Assembly: GCA_965247455.1 (NCBI GenBank)
Contig: CBDFHE010000013.1
Coordinates: forward strand, 102,775 to 166,774
Direction of reading: 5' to 3'
From: JACZYA01 sp965247455
Lineage (GTDB): Bacteria > Acidobacteriota > Terriglobia > Acidiferrales > 2-02-FULL-67-57
Length of the DNA stretch: 64,000 bases
A program made the translations under genes and the position numbers. Positions 36,334-43,583 of the stretch are shown here, piece by piece (position 1 is the first letter of the stretch; each line of letters starts with the position of its first letter). The notes under the pieces were generated by a model. The model had not been told where the DNA came from. It was given only the letters and a program-made list of their open reading frames with translations, and did not search any database.

Positions 36334-36528
36334 TCACACGGTGTTTTTGGCGACTAGAACAATGGTTGCCGGAAACGCTTCCTCGATGGAAACCGAGGGC
36401 AGGTTTACATCCTTGCTGCGCGCGAAGTAGTCAGCGCTCGGGTCCGGCGGAAGGGACCGCCAGGAATTGTCCTCCCCGATGCGCGGGAAGAAGTCGGACA
36501 GCCGATCTGTGCGGACCCTAGCCTGGAA
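36334..36528 (-). pseudogene. 3' remnant of an unidentified gene
   Basis: A 65-codon open stretch on the minus strand without a start codon looks coding: RLSDFFPRIGEDNSWRSLPP, then SADYFARSKDVNLP and FPATIVLVAKNTV before the stop at 36334. Composition and codon use resemble a real C-terminus. The upstream part is missing because an in-frame TGA lies at 36529-36531. I do not recognise the family. It may be the tail of a deleted gene; the rest of 36294-36651 shows nothing else. Confidence 0.35.
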
Positions 36529-36651
36529 TCAGGCTACCCCGCGCACAGGAGCAGAGGAAGCCCATTGCGCGTGCGGTCCCTGTTCCTTCTTCGCGGACTA
36601 CGGCAAGGCAGGAAAGAAAGTATGAAGCGATGGAACTTCTCGGTGAGACCG

Positions 36652-36828
36652 TCAACCAGTCGCCGAATGCGCTAGCGCACGCGCCGTACGCTTCCTGCGA
36701 ATGGGGCGGTCATTCTTGGCGCCGCAGGTGGCACAGCGGTCGCCGCGCCACCAACCTCCGTAACAGCGGCGGCAGCGCGTCGAGCGCCGGAAGACCAAGC
36801 GGGGTGGAGCTATTGCTGGTTCGGGCAC
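36652..36828 (-). CDS. Small zinc-ribbon protein
   Basis: A 58-residue frame from a GTG at 36828 with GGAGGA five bases upstream, starting inside the 3' end of the wHTH gene (19-base overlap, different frame). The product has a two-CxxC zinc knuckle, TRCRRCYGGWWRGDRCATCG, followed by a very basic tail (KNDRPIRRKRTARAL). Strong ribosome site, overlap and paired Cys motifs all argue for real translation coupled to the upstream gene. A nucleic-acid-binding partner of the wHTH protein is likely, but the family is unknown to me. Confidence 0.55.
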   Translation of the reverse strand: MPEPAIAPPRLVFRRSTRCRRCYGGWWRGDRCATCGAKNDRPIRRKRTARALAHSATG

Positions 36829-37220
36829 GATTCCTCCGCCTGGATTCCACAGTGCCGGAGAAATTCCCTGTCGGTGTCGCTCAGGTCGTCAGATCCCTTC
36901 CACGCCGTGGCTCGGTCGGCTCCTGACAGGACGCCCGCTCCGTGGACTGAATTCGCAAACAGAACGTCGCGGTAAATCAGGATGCGGGTCTCGCCGTTGT
37001 CGGTCCGCTCAATATGGATGAGGTCGGCCTGGACCAGCTTCTCCTTCCATCGCCGAACCACATCGGTCGAAGTGCCCAGCACAACCGCCAAGTCGCCGTC
37101 GCTGGCCGACCAGCCGGTGGCGGCCATGTCGGCATAGGCCACCAAGAGCCAGATGGCAGCGCCGATTTCCCGCCGCATCTCGGAAAAGGTCAGAGCGCAC
37201 TCGCGTCTGTCGTCGATCAT
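36810..37220 (-). CDS. Winged-helix DNA-binding protein, hypothetical
   Basis: A 136-residue protein. Residues 1-40 form an amphipathic region (REIGAAIWLLVAYADMAATG). A helix-turn-helix-like block follows, SDGDLAVVLGTSTDVVRRWKEKLVQADLI, and then a wing-like strand, ERTDNGETRILIYRD. The C-terminal 40 residues are polar. The layout resembles replication- or plasmid-associated winged-helix proteins and phage regulators, but I cannot name a family. It overlaps the zinc-ribbon gene and lies among gene remnants (36.3-37.9 kb), which suggests an inserted or decaying segment. Confidence 0.65.
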   Translation of the reverse strand: MIDDRRECALTFSEMRREIGAAIWLLVAYADMAATGWSASDGDLAVVLGTSTDVVRRWKEKLVQADLIHIERTDNGETRILIYRDVLFANSVHGAGVLSGADRATAWKGSDDLSDTDREFLRHCGIQAEESCPNQQ

Positions 37221-37436
37221 CGTGGTACTCCTTTACGTGGCTCGCAGGCCCTCGCCTTCTTTCGCGTGTTCCGGCGACCAGGGAATCCGCCTCTCCCTAC
37301 CTCCGCCCACTCCACCACCGCCCCACACCGCTACTGGCTTTGTGGGGGCCCTCCTGCTTTGCGCTCGTCGGCGCCCCCTCTACTCTATTTCTTCGGCAGT
37401 AAACAGATGCTCTTTACAGGCCGAGGAGGATTAACA

Positions 37437-37883
37437 GTGGCTCACAAAGGGAAAAACCGGACACCAAAAGCGCCCCGACACAGCGGCTTTTGGCGGTGGT
37501 TGTGGCTGCTTTCCTACACCGGGAAACGTCCCCGAGGGAGCGTGCGCGACAGACTAGAGGGGCAGGCGAAGCCGAGCTTCGCAACCCCGGCTTTTACGCC
37601 GGTTTTCCAGGGTGAGGGTTCCGCCGTGGGCCTCGGCAATTTGGCGACTCAACACCAGACCAATGCCGGAGCCCCCCGGCTTGGTGGTAAAGAAAGGCAC
37701 AAACAAGTTGGCGGTATTGGAAAGGCTGGGCCCCTCGTCCAACACCCACAACTGCAAGTAACCATTGATACTTTCCCACCCGACCGTGGTTCCGCCGCCG
37801 ACTTCGTCCAGGCGCGGCAGGTCGGCGGGCTCGAAAATCGGGACACGGCGGGGTGGCTTGACCCGGCGGCAGGCAAAAACTAG
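37437..37883 (+). CDS. Possible small ORF with strong ribosome-binding site
   Basis: A GTG at 37437 is preceded by AGGAGG seven bases upstream and encodes a basic N-terminus (MAHKGKNRTPKAPRHSG, then WLWLLSYTGKRPRGSV). From about residue 40 the frame lies opposite a better-supported histidine kinase fragment, so the later part is probably not functional coding. It may be a truncated small gene whose 3' part was replaced. I see no domain. Confidence 0.25.
   Translation: MAHKGKNRTPKAPRHSGFWRWLWLLSYTGKRPRGSVRDRLEGQAKPSFATPAFTPVFQGEGSAVGLGNLATQHQTNAGAPRLGGKERHKQVGGIGKAGPLVQHPQLQVTIDTFPPDRGSAADFVQARQVGGLENRDTAGWLDPAAGKN
37554..37880 (-). pseudogene. C-terminal fragment of a sensor histidine kinase
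   Basis: The minus strand encodes the end of a HATPase domain: YLQLWVLDEGPSLSN (N-box-like acidic patch), LFVPFFTTKPGGSGIGLVLS (F box and G2 box), RQIAEAHGGTLTLEN and the ending EARLRLPL. The H box, N box and dimerisation domain are absent; the sequence loses resemblance upstream of about 37880 and no start is present. This is a clear remnant of a nitrogen-regulation-type or general two-component kinase. It adds to the decayed gene segment at 36.3-38.0 kb. Confidence 0.75.
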
Positions 37884-38074
37884 ACTAGCGCTTCGTCGTC
37901 GGACAGAAGACTTCCGTAGCGGCCAGCCGAGTTGAAGAATCAGATAGCTTTGCCAGCCGTCCCGTTGCAACCAAGCAGGAGGCTCGCCTAACCCTGAGCC
38001 CACTTGCCTGACGGGCAGGCCCGGCAAAACAAAGAGCCGCGCCCCAGACGGGTGGCCGGCCACGCGAGAGACTC

Positions 38075-38701
38075 TTGAGCCCACGCAGAGCCAGCCCGCC
38101 TCCGCGGGCAAGCGGAAGCAAACTTTCAGAAAAGGAAGCCATTCAGCGCGCCCAGCAGGGCGACGCCGAGGCCTTCGAGGTCCTCTACCACCTCCACAAA
38201 GGGCGCGTCTATTCGCTCTGCCTCCGCATGGTGGGCAAGCCGCCCGAGGCGGAAGACCTGGCCCAGGAAGCCTTCCTGCAACTGTTCCGCAAAATCCACA
38301 CCTTTCGGGGGGAGTCGCGCTTCTCCACCTGGCTGCACCGCCTGGCCGTGAACGTGGTGCTAATGAAACTGCGCCGCAAGAGCCTGCCCCAGGTCTCTTT
38401 GGAAGAAACGGTGGAGCCCGACGAAGCCGGCGAAGGCCCACGGCGGGAGTTCGGAGAACTAGACCCGCGACTGACGAGCTCGCTTGACCGGGTGGTGCTG
38501 GAAAACACCATCCAGCAGTTGCCGGCGGGCTACCGGCAGGTCTTTGCGCTGCACGACATCGAGGGGTATGAGCACAACGAGATTGCCAGCATGCTGGGCT
38601 GCTCGATCGGCAACTCCAAATCCCAGCTCCACAAAGCCCGCCTGCGGCTGCGGGAGCTGTTGCGGAAAGGCACAAAAAAATCTTCCGGGGGGCCAACATA
38701 A
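38075..38701 (+). CDS. ECF-type RNA polymerase sigma factor
   Basis: A 208-residue sigma-70 family protein. Region 2 is EAFEVLYHLHKGRVYSLCLR, then AEDLAQEAFLQLFRKI and RFSTWLHRLAVNVVLMKLRR. Region 4 is LPAGYRQVFALHDIEGYEHNEIASMLGCSIGNSKSQLHKARLRLREL. No ATG is available, so I accept the TTG at 38075. The gene is followed by an anti-sigma-type protein after 82 bases and a DUF4097 protein, forming the first of two such loci that face each other in the window. It probably responds to envelope stress. Confidence 0.9.
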   Translation: MSPRRASPPPRASGSKLSEKEAIQRAQQGDAEAFEVLYHLHKGRVYSLCLRMVGKPPEAEDLAQEAFLQLFRKIHTFRGESRFSTWLHRLAVNVVLMKLRRKSLPQVSLEETVEPDEAGEGPRREFGELDPRLTSSLDRVVLENTIQQLPAGYRQVFALHDIEGYEHNEIASMLGCSIGNSKSQLHKARLRLRELLRKGTKKSSGGPT

Positions 38702-38783
38702 GGCAAGCTTTTGCCATCAAAGAAATAGGAGGCAGGCATGGGGCTTGCCCGGACGATGAGAATTTGATAAGAATCACGCAACC

Positions 38784-39452
38784 ATGAATTGCCAGGAGTT
38801 CAAACAGTTCGCAAGCGCCGTCCTCGACGGCGAGGCCGGGCCGGAGGTCTTTGCCCATCTGGCCGGCTGCCACCGCTGCCGGGTGCTGGTGGACGAACTG
38901 GCTGCCATCATTCACGCCAGCCACAGCCTTCCCAGCCACGACCCCAGCCCGCAGCTTTGGGTGCGCCTGCGGGCGATTGCTCAAGCCGAGGAGTTGTGGG
39001 GAAGAACCTCCTGGTGGGAACGCCTCCTCCCCATTCCGCCCCGGCTGGCTTTTGCCAGCGGCATGGCGGCACTAATACTGCTGCTGGGGGTCGGCTTGGT
39101 AGGCTACCCGCAACCGGGGGCCGAGCTGGCTGACTTGGCTCCGGCCACCGACCTGGAAGTTGCTCAGGGAGAACTGGTGGGCGAGCCCGGCTACGCAGTC
39201 CGCTATCAAATTCATCTCATCCAGATGGAGCGCAACGTTCTCGACGAATCCACCCCGGTGGATGACAACCAGTTCGACTTGGTGGAGCAGCCCCTGAACG
39301 TCGTTTCCCGCGCCATCGAGCAATCGCAGTCGTACCTGGCCGACTATCCGGGCGACTCGCTGGCCCGCGACCAGTTGCATTACCTCTATCGGCAGAAAGC
39401 CTCGGTCTTGTACGCGGTCACCAACCCCGTCTGGCAAGAATACGGGGACTAA
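38784..39452 (+). CDS. Membrane anti-sigma factor with zinc-finger motif
   Basis: A 222-residue protein. The N-terminal MNCQEFKQFASAVLDGEAG and HLAGCHRCRVLVDEL form the H-x3-C-x2-C anti-sigma zinc motif. One membrane helix lies at about residues 92-110 (LAFASGMAALILLLGVGLVG), followed by an extracytoplasmic domain of about 110 residues of unknown fold. It follows the sigma gene on the same strand and should hold that sigma factor at the membrane. The next gene starts 5 bases after its stop. Confidence 0.88.
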   Translation: MNCQEFKQFASAVLDGEAGPEVFAHLAGCHRCRVLVDELAAIIHASHSLPSHDPSPQLWVRLRAIAQAEELWGRTSWWERLLPIPPRLAFASGMAALILLLGVGLVGYPQPGAELADLAPATDLEVAQGELVGEPGYAVRYQIHLIQMERNVLDESTPVDDNQFDLVEQPLNVVSRAIEQSQSYLADYPGDSLARDQLHYLYRQKASVLYAVTNPVWQEYGD

Positions 39453-39457
39453 TCGCC

Positions 39458-40306
39458 ATGAAGAGCAGGCACTTCTCCTCTTTCCTTCTACTGTCTCTGG
39501 TTTTGCTGTTGTCCCAGGCCGCCGCCGCCCAGCGGGTCGAAAGGGTTTTCCCCGCCCCACCCGGCACGGTACTTGAAATCGTCAACCTCAACGGCCAGGT
39601 GGTGGTGCAGGGCTGGGACCGACCCCAAGTGCGGGTGGTGGGCGTGCGCCGGTCCGGCGCGGTGGAAATCCACATGAAGGACGTCGCCAGCCAGATTCAC
39701 ATCCACACCCACCTGCTCCAGACGGAGACGCCTCCCAGCGAACGTACGGTCAACTACGAGATCTGGGCCCCGCCCTACATCAGCTTGATGGCCAAGCTGG
39801 AGACCGGATCGCTGCGGGTGGAGAACATCAGTGAGGTCATCACGGTGGAGACGGTGGTGGCCGATGTCCTGCTGCGCGACCTCTCCGGCCACATCTCCGT
39901 AGAAACCATGAACGGCAGCGTACAGGTGGAGCGCTGTTCGGGGCGGATGGAAATCACCTCCATCAGCGGCTCCCTCCGCTTCCTGCAGCCGCGAACCCGC
40001 CGCTTGGTCGCCAAGACCACTTCCGGCGACATCTACTTCACGGGCAGCCTGCTCCGGGCCGCCGCCTACAAGTTCTACAACCATGAGGGCAGCATCGAAC
40101 TGCGGCTGCCGGCCAACGCCTCCTTCGAGTTGACGGCCAATTCCGTCAAGGGGCAGGTGTCCAACGAATTCCCCCTCACGCCCAGTTCCCACGGCCGCCT
40201 GCCCCAGCGCAGCGACCAACACCGCCTGTTCGGCACCGTCCACAGCGGCGAGGCCATGGTGCAAGTCACTTCCTTCAGTGGTACAATCCGCATTCGCGCG
40301 CAGTAG
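39458..40306 (+). CDS. Secreted DUF4097-like beta-helix protein
   Basis: A 282-residue protein with a signal peptide (FLLLSLVLLLSQAAAAQ). The mature part starts with VERVFPAPPGTVLEIVNLNGQVVVQGW, typical of DUF4097-type proteins, followed by alternating strand units such as GHISVETMNGSVQVERCSG and RRLVAKTTSGDIYFTGS that would form a short beta-solenoid. It sits 5 bases behind the anti-sigma gene. Two related proteins lie in the mirror locus at 42733 and 43584. A role in envelope stress or surface adhesion is only a guess. Confidence 0.85.
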   Translation: MKSRHFSSFLLLSLVLLLSQAAAAQRVERVFPAPPGTVLEIVNLNGQVVVQGWDRPQVRVVGVRRSGAVEIHMKDVASQIHIHTHLLQTETPPSERTVNYEIWAPPYISLMAKLETGSLRVENISEVITVETVVADVLLRDLSGHISVETMNGSVQVERCSGRMEITSISGSLRFLQPRTRRLVAKTTSGDIYFTGSLLRAAAYKFYNHEGSIELRLPANASFELTANSVKGQVSNEFPLTPSSHGRLPQRSDQHRLFGTVHSGEAMVQVTSFSGTIRIRAQ

Positions 40307-40342
40307 CTAGTTTTCGCGCCGGGTTGCGCCGCACTAGCCAGA

Positions 40343-40873
40343 ATGAACGCCGGGCCGATCTCCATCCACCGACTGGTGTTTCTGCTTGGGTTCATGGGCT
40401 GCGGAAAAACCACCGTCGGCCGGCTGCTGGCGCAACGATTGGGGTGGAACTGGGTGGACTTGGACGAGGAAATCCAGCGCCGGCAGGGCCGCACCATCAA
40501 GCAAATCTTCGCCCAACACGGCGAACCCTATTTTCGCCAGTTCGAACGCGCCCTGCTGGAAGAAACCACCCGCACCGCCGCCGACCAACCCACCGTGGTC
40601 GCGCTGGGCGGCGGCACTTTTGCCCAGCCCGACAACTGCCAACTAATTCGCTCCCACAGCGGCCTCACGATCTGGCTCTACTGCCCCCTGCCGGAACTCC
40701 GTCGGCGCTGCCAGGACGCCACCAACCGCCCCTTGTTCCGCGATGCGGCCCACTTCCAGCAGCTCTACCAGCAACGCTTGCCCTACTACGAAAAGGCCGA
40801 CTTTCGTGTCGATGCCAGCCGGCGCGACCCGGCTGCGGTGGTGGAGGAGATTCTCCGATGCGTTATCTTCTAG
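40343..40873 (+). CDS. aroK: Shikimate kinase
   Basis: A 176-residue kinase with GFMGCGKTTVGRLLAQRLG (P-loop), WVDLDEEIQRRQG (shikimate-binding Asp), the EPYFRQFERALLEE block, VVALGGGTF and, in the lid, NRPLFRD. It phosphorylates shikimate in aromatic amino-acid synthesis. It is the only core biosynthetic gene between the two sigma loci. Its 3' end overlaps the next gene by 16 bases. The start ATG at 40343 matches family N-termini; there is no second catalytic domain. Confidence 0.95.
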   Translation: MNAGPISIHRLVFLLGFMGCGKTTVGRLLAQRLGWNWVDLDEEIQRRQGRTIKQIFAQHGEPYFRQFERALLEETTRTAADQPTVVALGGGTFAQPDNCQLIRSHSGLTIWLYCPLPELRRRCQDATNRPLFRDAAHFQQLYQQRLPYYEKADFRVDASRRDPAAVVEEILRCVIF

Positions 40874-41568
40874 GAAGGCTAACAGGACCGAGCCTGGGTC
40901 TCGCCCTGGGACTGGCGTTGGCTGCGGCTTCGCCCTTGCTCGGACAACCGAGCAAAGATCAGCAGGGCGTCCTTCGCATCGAAGTCGAGGGGAAGGTAGT
41001 CGGCACCGAGCGCTATCAAATCGTCCACGCCGGCTCCACCATCCGCGCCCAGGCAGAAATCCAACTCGAAGTGGCTGGCGAAACCGTGCGGCAAAACACC
41101 AGCCTGGTGCTCTCCCGCAACTACGAACTGCTCAGCTATGAGTGGCGGCTGGAAAAACCCCGGAAAAGCTTCGTCCGCATCGGAATGGTGGACGGGCGCG
41201 CCCGGGTCACCTTTCCCCGCCCCGACGGCAAGGAAGAAGAGCAGCAGTTCGAATTCGGCGCCGACCGGGTGGCGCTGCTGGACAACAATGTCTTCCACCA
41301 CTTTCTTCTGCTGGCCCACTTCTACGATGTCGAAAAAGGCGGGCCGCAGACCATCAGGGTGTTTGTGCCCCAGAGCGTGCAACCGGGCCAGGTCACGATG
41401 GAAGCCAAAGGAGTGGAAACGGTAGAAGTGAGCGGCAAAAAGGTTCTCGCCCGGCGCTTGGATGTCACCACCGGAGGTAATCAGATCCTACTCTGGATCA
41501 GCGATAAAAAGGGGATCGTGCGCCTACACGTCCCGCAGTCCCACGTGACCGTTCAACTCCAGGACTGA
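40858..41568 (+). CDS. Secreted protein of unknown function
   Basis: A 236-residue protein starting inside the aroK 3' end, with GGAGGAG 8 bases upstream of the ATG at 40858. A signal peptide (LGLALGLALAAASPLLGQ) is followed by a beta-rich domain: GVLRIEVEGKVVGTERYQIV, SYEWRLEKPRKSFVRIGMVD, HHFLLLAHFYDVEKGG and KKVLARRLDVTTGGN. The pattern (strand pairs ending in an LLW..D strand) resembles DUF6134/DUF3108-like periplasmic proteins, but I am not certain. It is translationally coupled to aroK without an obvious functional link. Confidence 0.7.
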   Translation: MRYLLGRLTGPSLGLALGLALAAASPLLGQPSKDQQGVLRIEVEGKVVGTERYQIVHAGSTIRAQAEIQLEVAGETVRQNTSLVLSRNYELLSYEWRLEKPRKSFVRIGMVDGRARVTFPRPDGKEEEQQFEFGADRVALLDNNVFHHFLLLAHFYDVEKGGPQTIRVFVPQSVQPGQVTMEAKGVETVEVSGKKVLARRLDVTTGGNQILLWISDKKGIVRLHVPQSHVTVQLQD

Positions 41569-41676
41569 GGGGCGCTACACTACCCGCTGGTCGCTTTTCC
41601 CGTCCGCCGACTCCCGCAACCGGAGCTGCTCCCGCAACTCTTTCTCCAGTTCGCGCTGGCGTTCCTTCCACTGGTG

Positions 41677-42684
41677 CTACCAGTCTTGCTCATACTGGCG
41701 CCACTGCTGCTGCCACTGTTCGCCCCGCTCCAGCCACTGGTCCTGCCACTCCCTCTCGAGCTCCTCGGCGAACTGCTGCGCCTCGGCGGCGTAGGCTCGA
41801 ATGTGGGCGCCTAGCTCCTCCAGTTCAGGCTTCAGGTCGAAAATTTCCACGCTGCGGCGGGGCGACGAGGAGCGCCGAGGCCGCTCGATCTCAACCTCCA
41901 GCGCCTGCTGCTCGCGATCGCGAATCACGATCACCGTGAGCTTCTCTTTCTCCCGCGTGGCCTCCGCCAGCGCGTGCCGGAGCTGCGAGACCGACCCCAC
42001 TTCCTCCTCGTCCACCCGCACGATTACGTCCCCGGCTTTCAGGCCGCCCTTCTCCGCCGGGGTGCCCGTCAATACCTCGCGCACCAGCACCCCCTCGCCC
42101 TGTTGGACGCCGAAATAGTCCGCCAGTTGCGCGGTCAGGTCATCGGCCGTGATCCCCAGGCGCGGCCGGCGGTCAAACACACCCAAGGGACGCATCACAC
42201 GGACGTCAACCTCGGGGATGTGGATGCGCGGCATACGGAAGTGCGCCTCTCGCTCTTCCAACTCCGCCATCAGGCTGCGGGTCTGCCCGCCGCGGCTGAC
42301 CTGCAAAGTGACGCTGCGGCCCGCCGGGGTCTCCCGCACCAACCGAATCAGGTGGCTGGCGCTTCGCACCCGCTCGCCGTCGAACTTCAGGATCACGTCG
42401 TCCTCTTGCAGCCCAGCCTTGGCCGCCGGGCTGTCTTCGGCGACCTCAGTGACCAGCGCGCCGTACTCGCCCGGCAGCTTCAGCTCGCGCGCCTTTTCCG
42501 CCGTTACCTCGCGGATGCTGACTCCCAACCGGGCCCGCCCGCCGATCGAACCGATGAAGACGGAGCGAAACTCTCCCCTTCCTTCGTCGTCATCCCTGTC
42601 CTGCGCCTGGACGAACAGCGCGCCCGAAGCCGCCAGCGCCAGCAGTAGCGCACCCAGCAACCAAACCGATCGTTTACGTGTCAT
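41677..42684 (-). CDS. Secreted twin-PDZ protein, interrupted by an in-frame TAG near its end
   Basis: A 335-residue protein: signal peptide, PDZ 1 at about 50-140 (ARLGVSIREV, VAEDSPAAKAGLQEDDVIL), PDZ 2 at about 172-268 (PRLGITADDL, TPAEKGGLKAGDVIVRVD), then a Gln/Glu/Trp-rich helical tail. There is no protease domain. After the TAG the same frame continues for 33 codons with the same style (HQWKERQRELEKEL, then REQLRLRESADGKS) to a TAG at 41575. A CAG-to-TAG change is therefore likely to have truncated the tail. It is the last gene of the second sigma locus and may act as a scaffold for the DUF4097 proteins. Confidence 0.85.
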   Translation of the reverse strand: MTRKRSVWLLGALLLALAASGALFVQAQDRDDDEGRGEFRSVFIGSIGGRARLGVSIREVTAEKARELKLPGEYGALVTEVAEDSPAAKAGLQEDDVILKFDGERVRSASHLIRLVRETPAGRSVTLQVSRGGQTRSLMAELEEREAHFRMPRIHIPEVDVRVMRPLGVFDRRPRLGITADDLTAQLADYFGVQQGEGVLVREVLTGTPAEKGGLKAGDVIVRVDEEEVGSVSQLRHALAEATREKEKLTVIVIRDREQQALEVEIERPRRSSSPRRSVEIFDLKPELEELGAHIRAYAAEAQQFAEELEREWQDQWLERGEQWQQQWRQYEQDW

Positions 42685-42732
42685 AGCAATTCTCCACCCC
42701 TAAATAGGATTGCTCCCATTGAAAACCCAGCC

Positions 42733-43488
42733 TCACAGCGGCTCCTCCGTTTCCCCCACGTGGATGTTGCCGCGGATGGTGCGTAAGCGAATCCGAACGC
42801 CGCCCCGGCCCAGCCGTGTTCTCCACCACGTATCGCCGGGGGTTTCACTGGCGGTGAAAAGGTAGCTGCCCAGAACCTGTCCGGCCAGCGTGCTCGCTTC
42901 CACATCCGCATTGGCCCCGGCGGGAAGCTGGAGGAAAACGTCGCCGCTTAGAGTCTCCAAGCGCAGTGAAGCCGCCGGGTCGGGCAGGGCGCGCAACACC
43001 ACCGCTATGTTCCCATTGAGGGCGTGGGCCGCCACCCGGCCGGCCACATTTACCTGCCGTATGTTCCCGTTCAGGCTGCGGGCGTCCACACTGCCTTCCA
43101 CGTTCTGGACGGCAATGTCGCCCTCCACCGTGCGCAGCCGCTCCAACTCCACTTGGCGCGGGACGCGCAGCCGGTAGTCCACCCGCACCGGCTCCGCCGA
43201 GCCGCCCGCGTAGAGGGTGCGAAACACGAGCGAACCCTCGCCGCGCTCAACCGCCACCCGCACGTCGTCGAGCCGCCCGCCACTCCCCCGCGCTGTCTTG
43301 ATGACGGTGATCTCCGCTTCCGCCCGGTCCCAGCCTTCGATCCAGATGTTGCCCTGCACGTTCTCCACCGCCAGGCTCTCTCCCGGCGGCAGCGGATAGC
43401 GCGCCGTCCAAACCTGTTGTTCCGCCGCCACGGCCGGAACTCCGGCCAGCAAACCCAGAACCGCCGCAAGTAGAATGGTCCGCTTCAT
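42733..43488 (-). CDS. Secreted DUF4097-like protein
   Basis: A 251-residue protein from the ATG at 43488, supported by GGAGAAGGAG upstream. A signal peptide (LLAAVLGLLAGVPAVAA) is followed by the DUF4097 opening, LPPGESLAVENVQGNIWIEGWD. Solenoid-like units come next: LRTVEGDIAVQNVEGSVDAR, SLNGNIRQVNVAGRV and TLSGDVFLQLPAGANADVEAS. The sequence pattern PLPPGESLAVENVQGN closely parallels the start of the protein at 39458, indicating paralogues. It lies between the PDZ protein and the large solenoid/coiled-coil protein, same strand. Confidence 0.85.
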   Translation of the reverse strand: MKRTILLAAVLGLLAGVPAVAAEQQVWTARYPLPPGESLAVENVQGNIWIEGWDRAEAEITVIKTARGSGGRLDDVRVAVERGEGSLVFRTLYAGGSAEPVRVDYRLRVPRQVELERLRTVEGDIAVQNVEGSVDARSLNGNIRQVNVAGRVAAHALNGNIAVVLRALPDPAASLRLETLSGDVFLQLPAGANADVEASTLAGQVLGSYLFTASETPGDTWWRTRLGRGGVRIRLRTIRGNIHVGETEEPL

Positions 43489-43583
43489 CCCGGTCTCCTT
43501 CTCTGCTCCCATTTCAAGCAGTCTCCTGCGTGAAACACTGCCGTCCTGATACGAGGGCGAAAACCACACCGCCCGTCCGTGCC

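Noticed and set aside
37554..38984. Single 476-codon minus-strand gene
   Set aside because: Only the histidine kinase end (37554-37880) looks real; the rest is a shadow of the sigma and anti-sigma genes.
40324..40857. N-terminal extension of the secreted protein at 40858
   Set aside because: It is aroK in another frame; a signal peptide and ribosome site mark the start at 40858.
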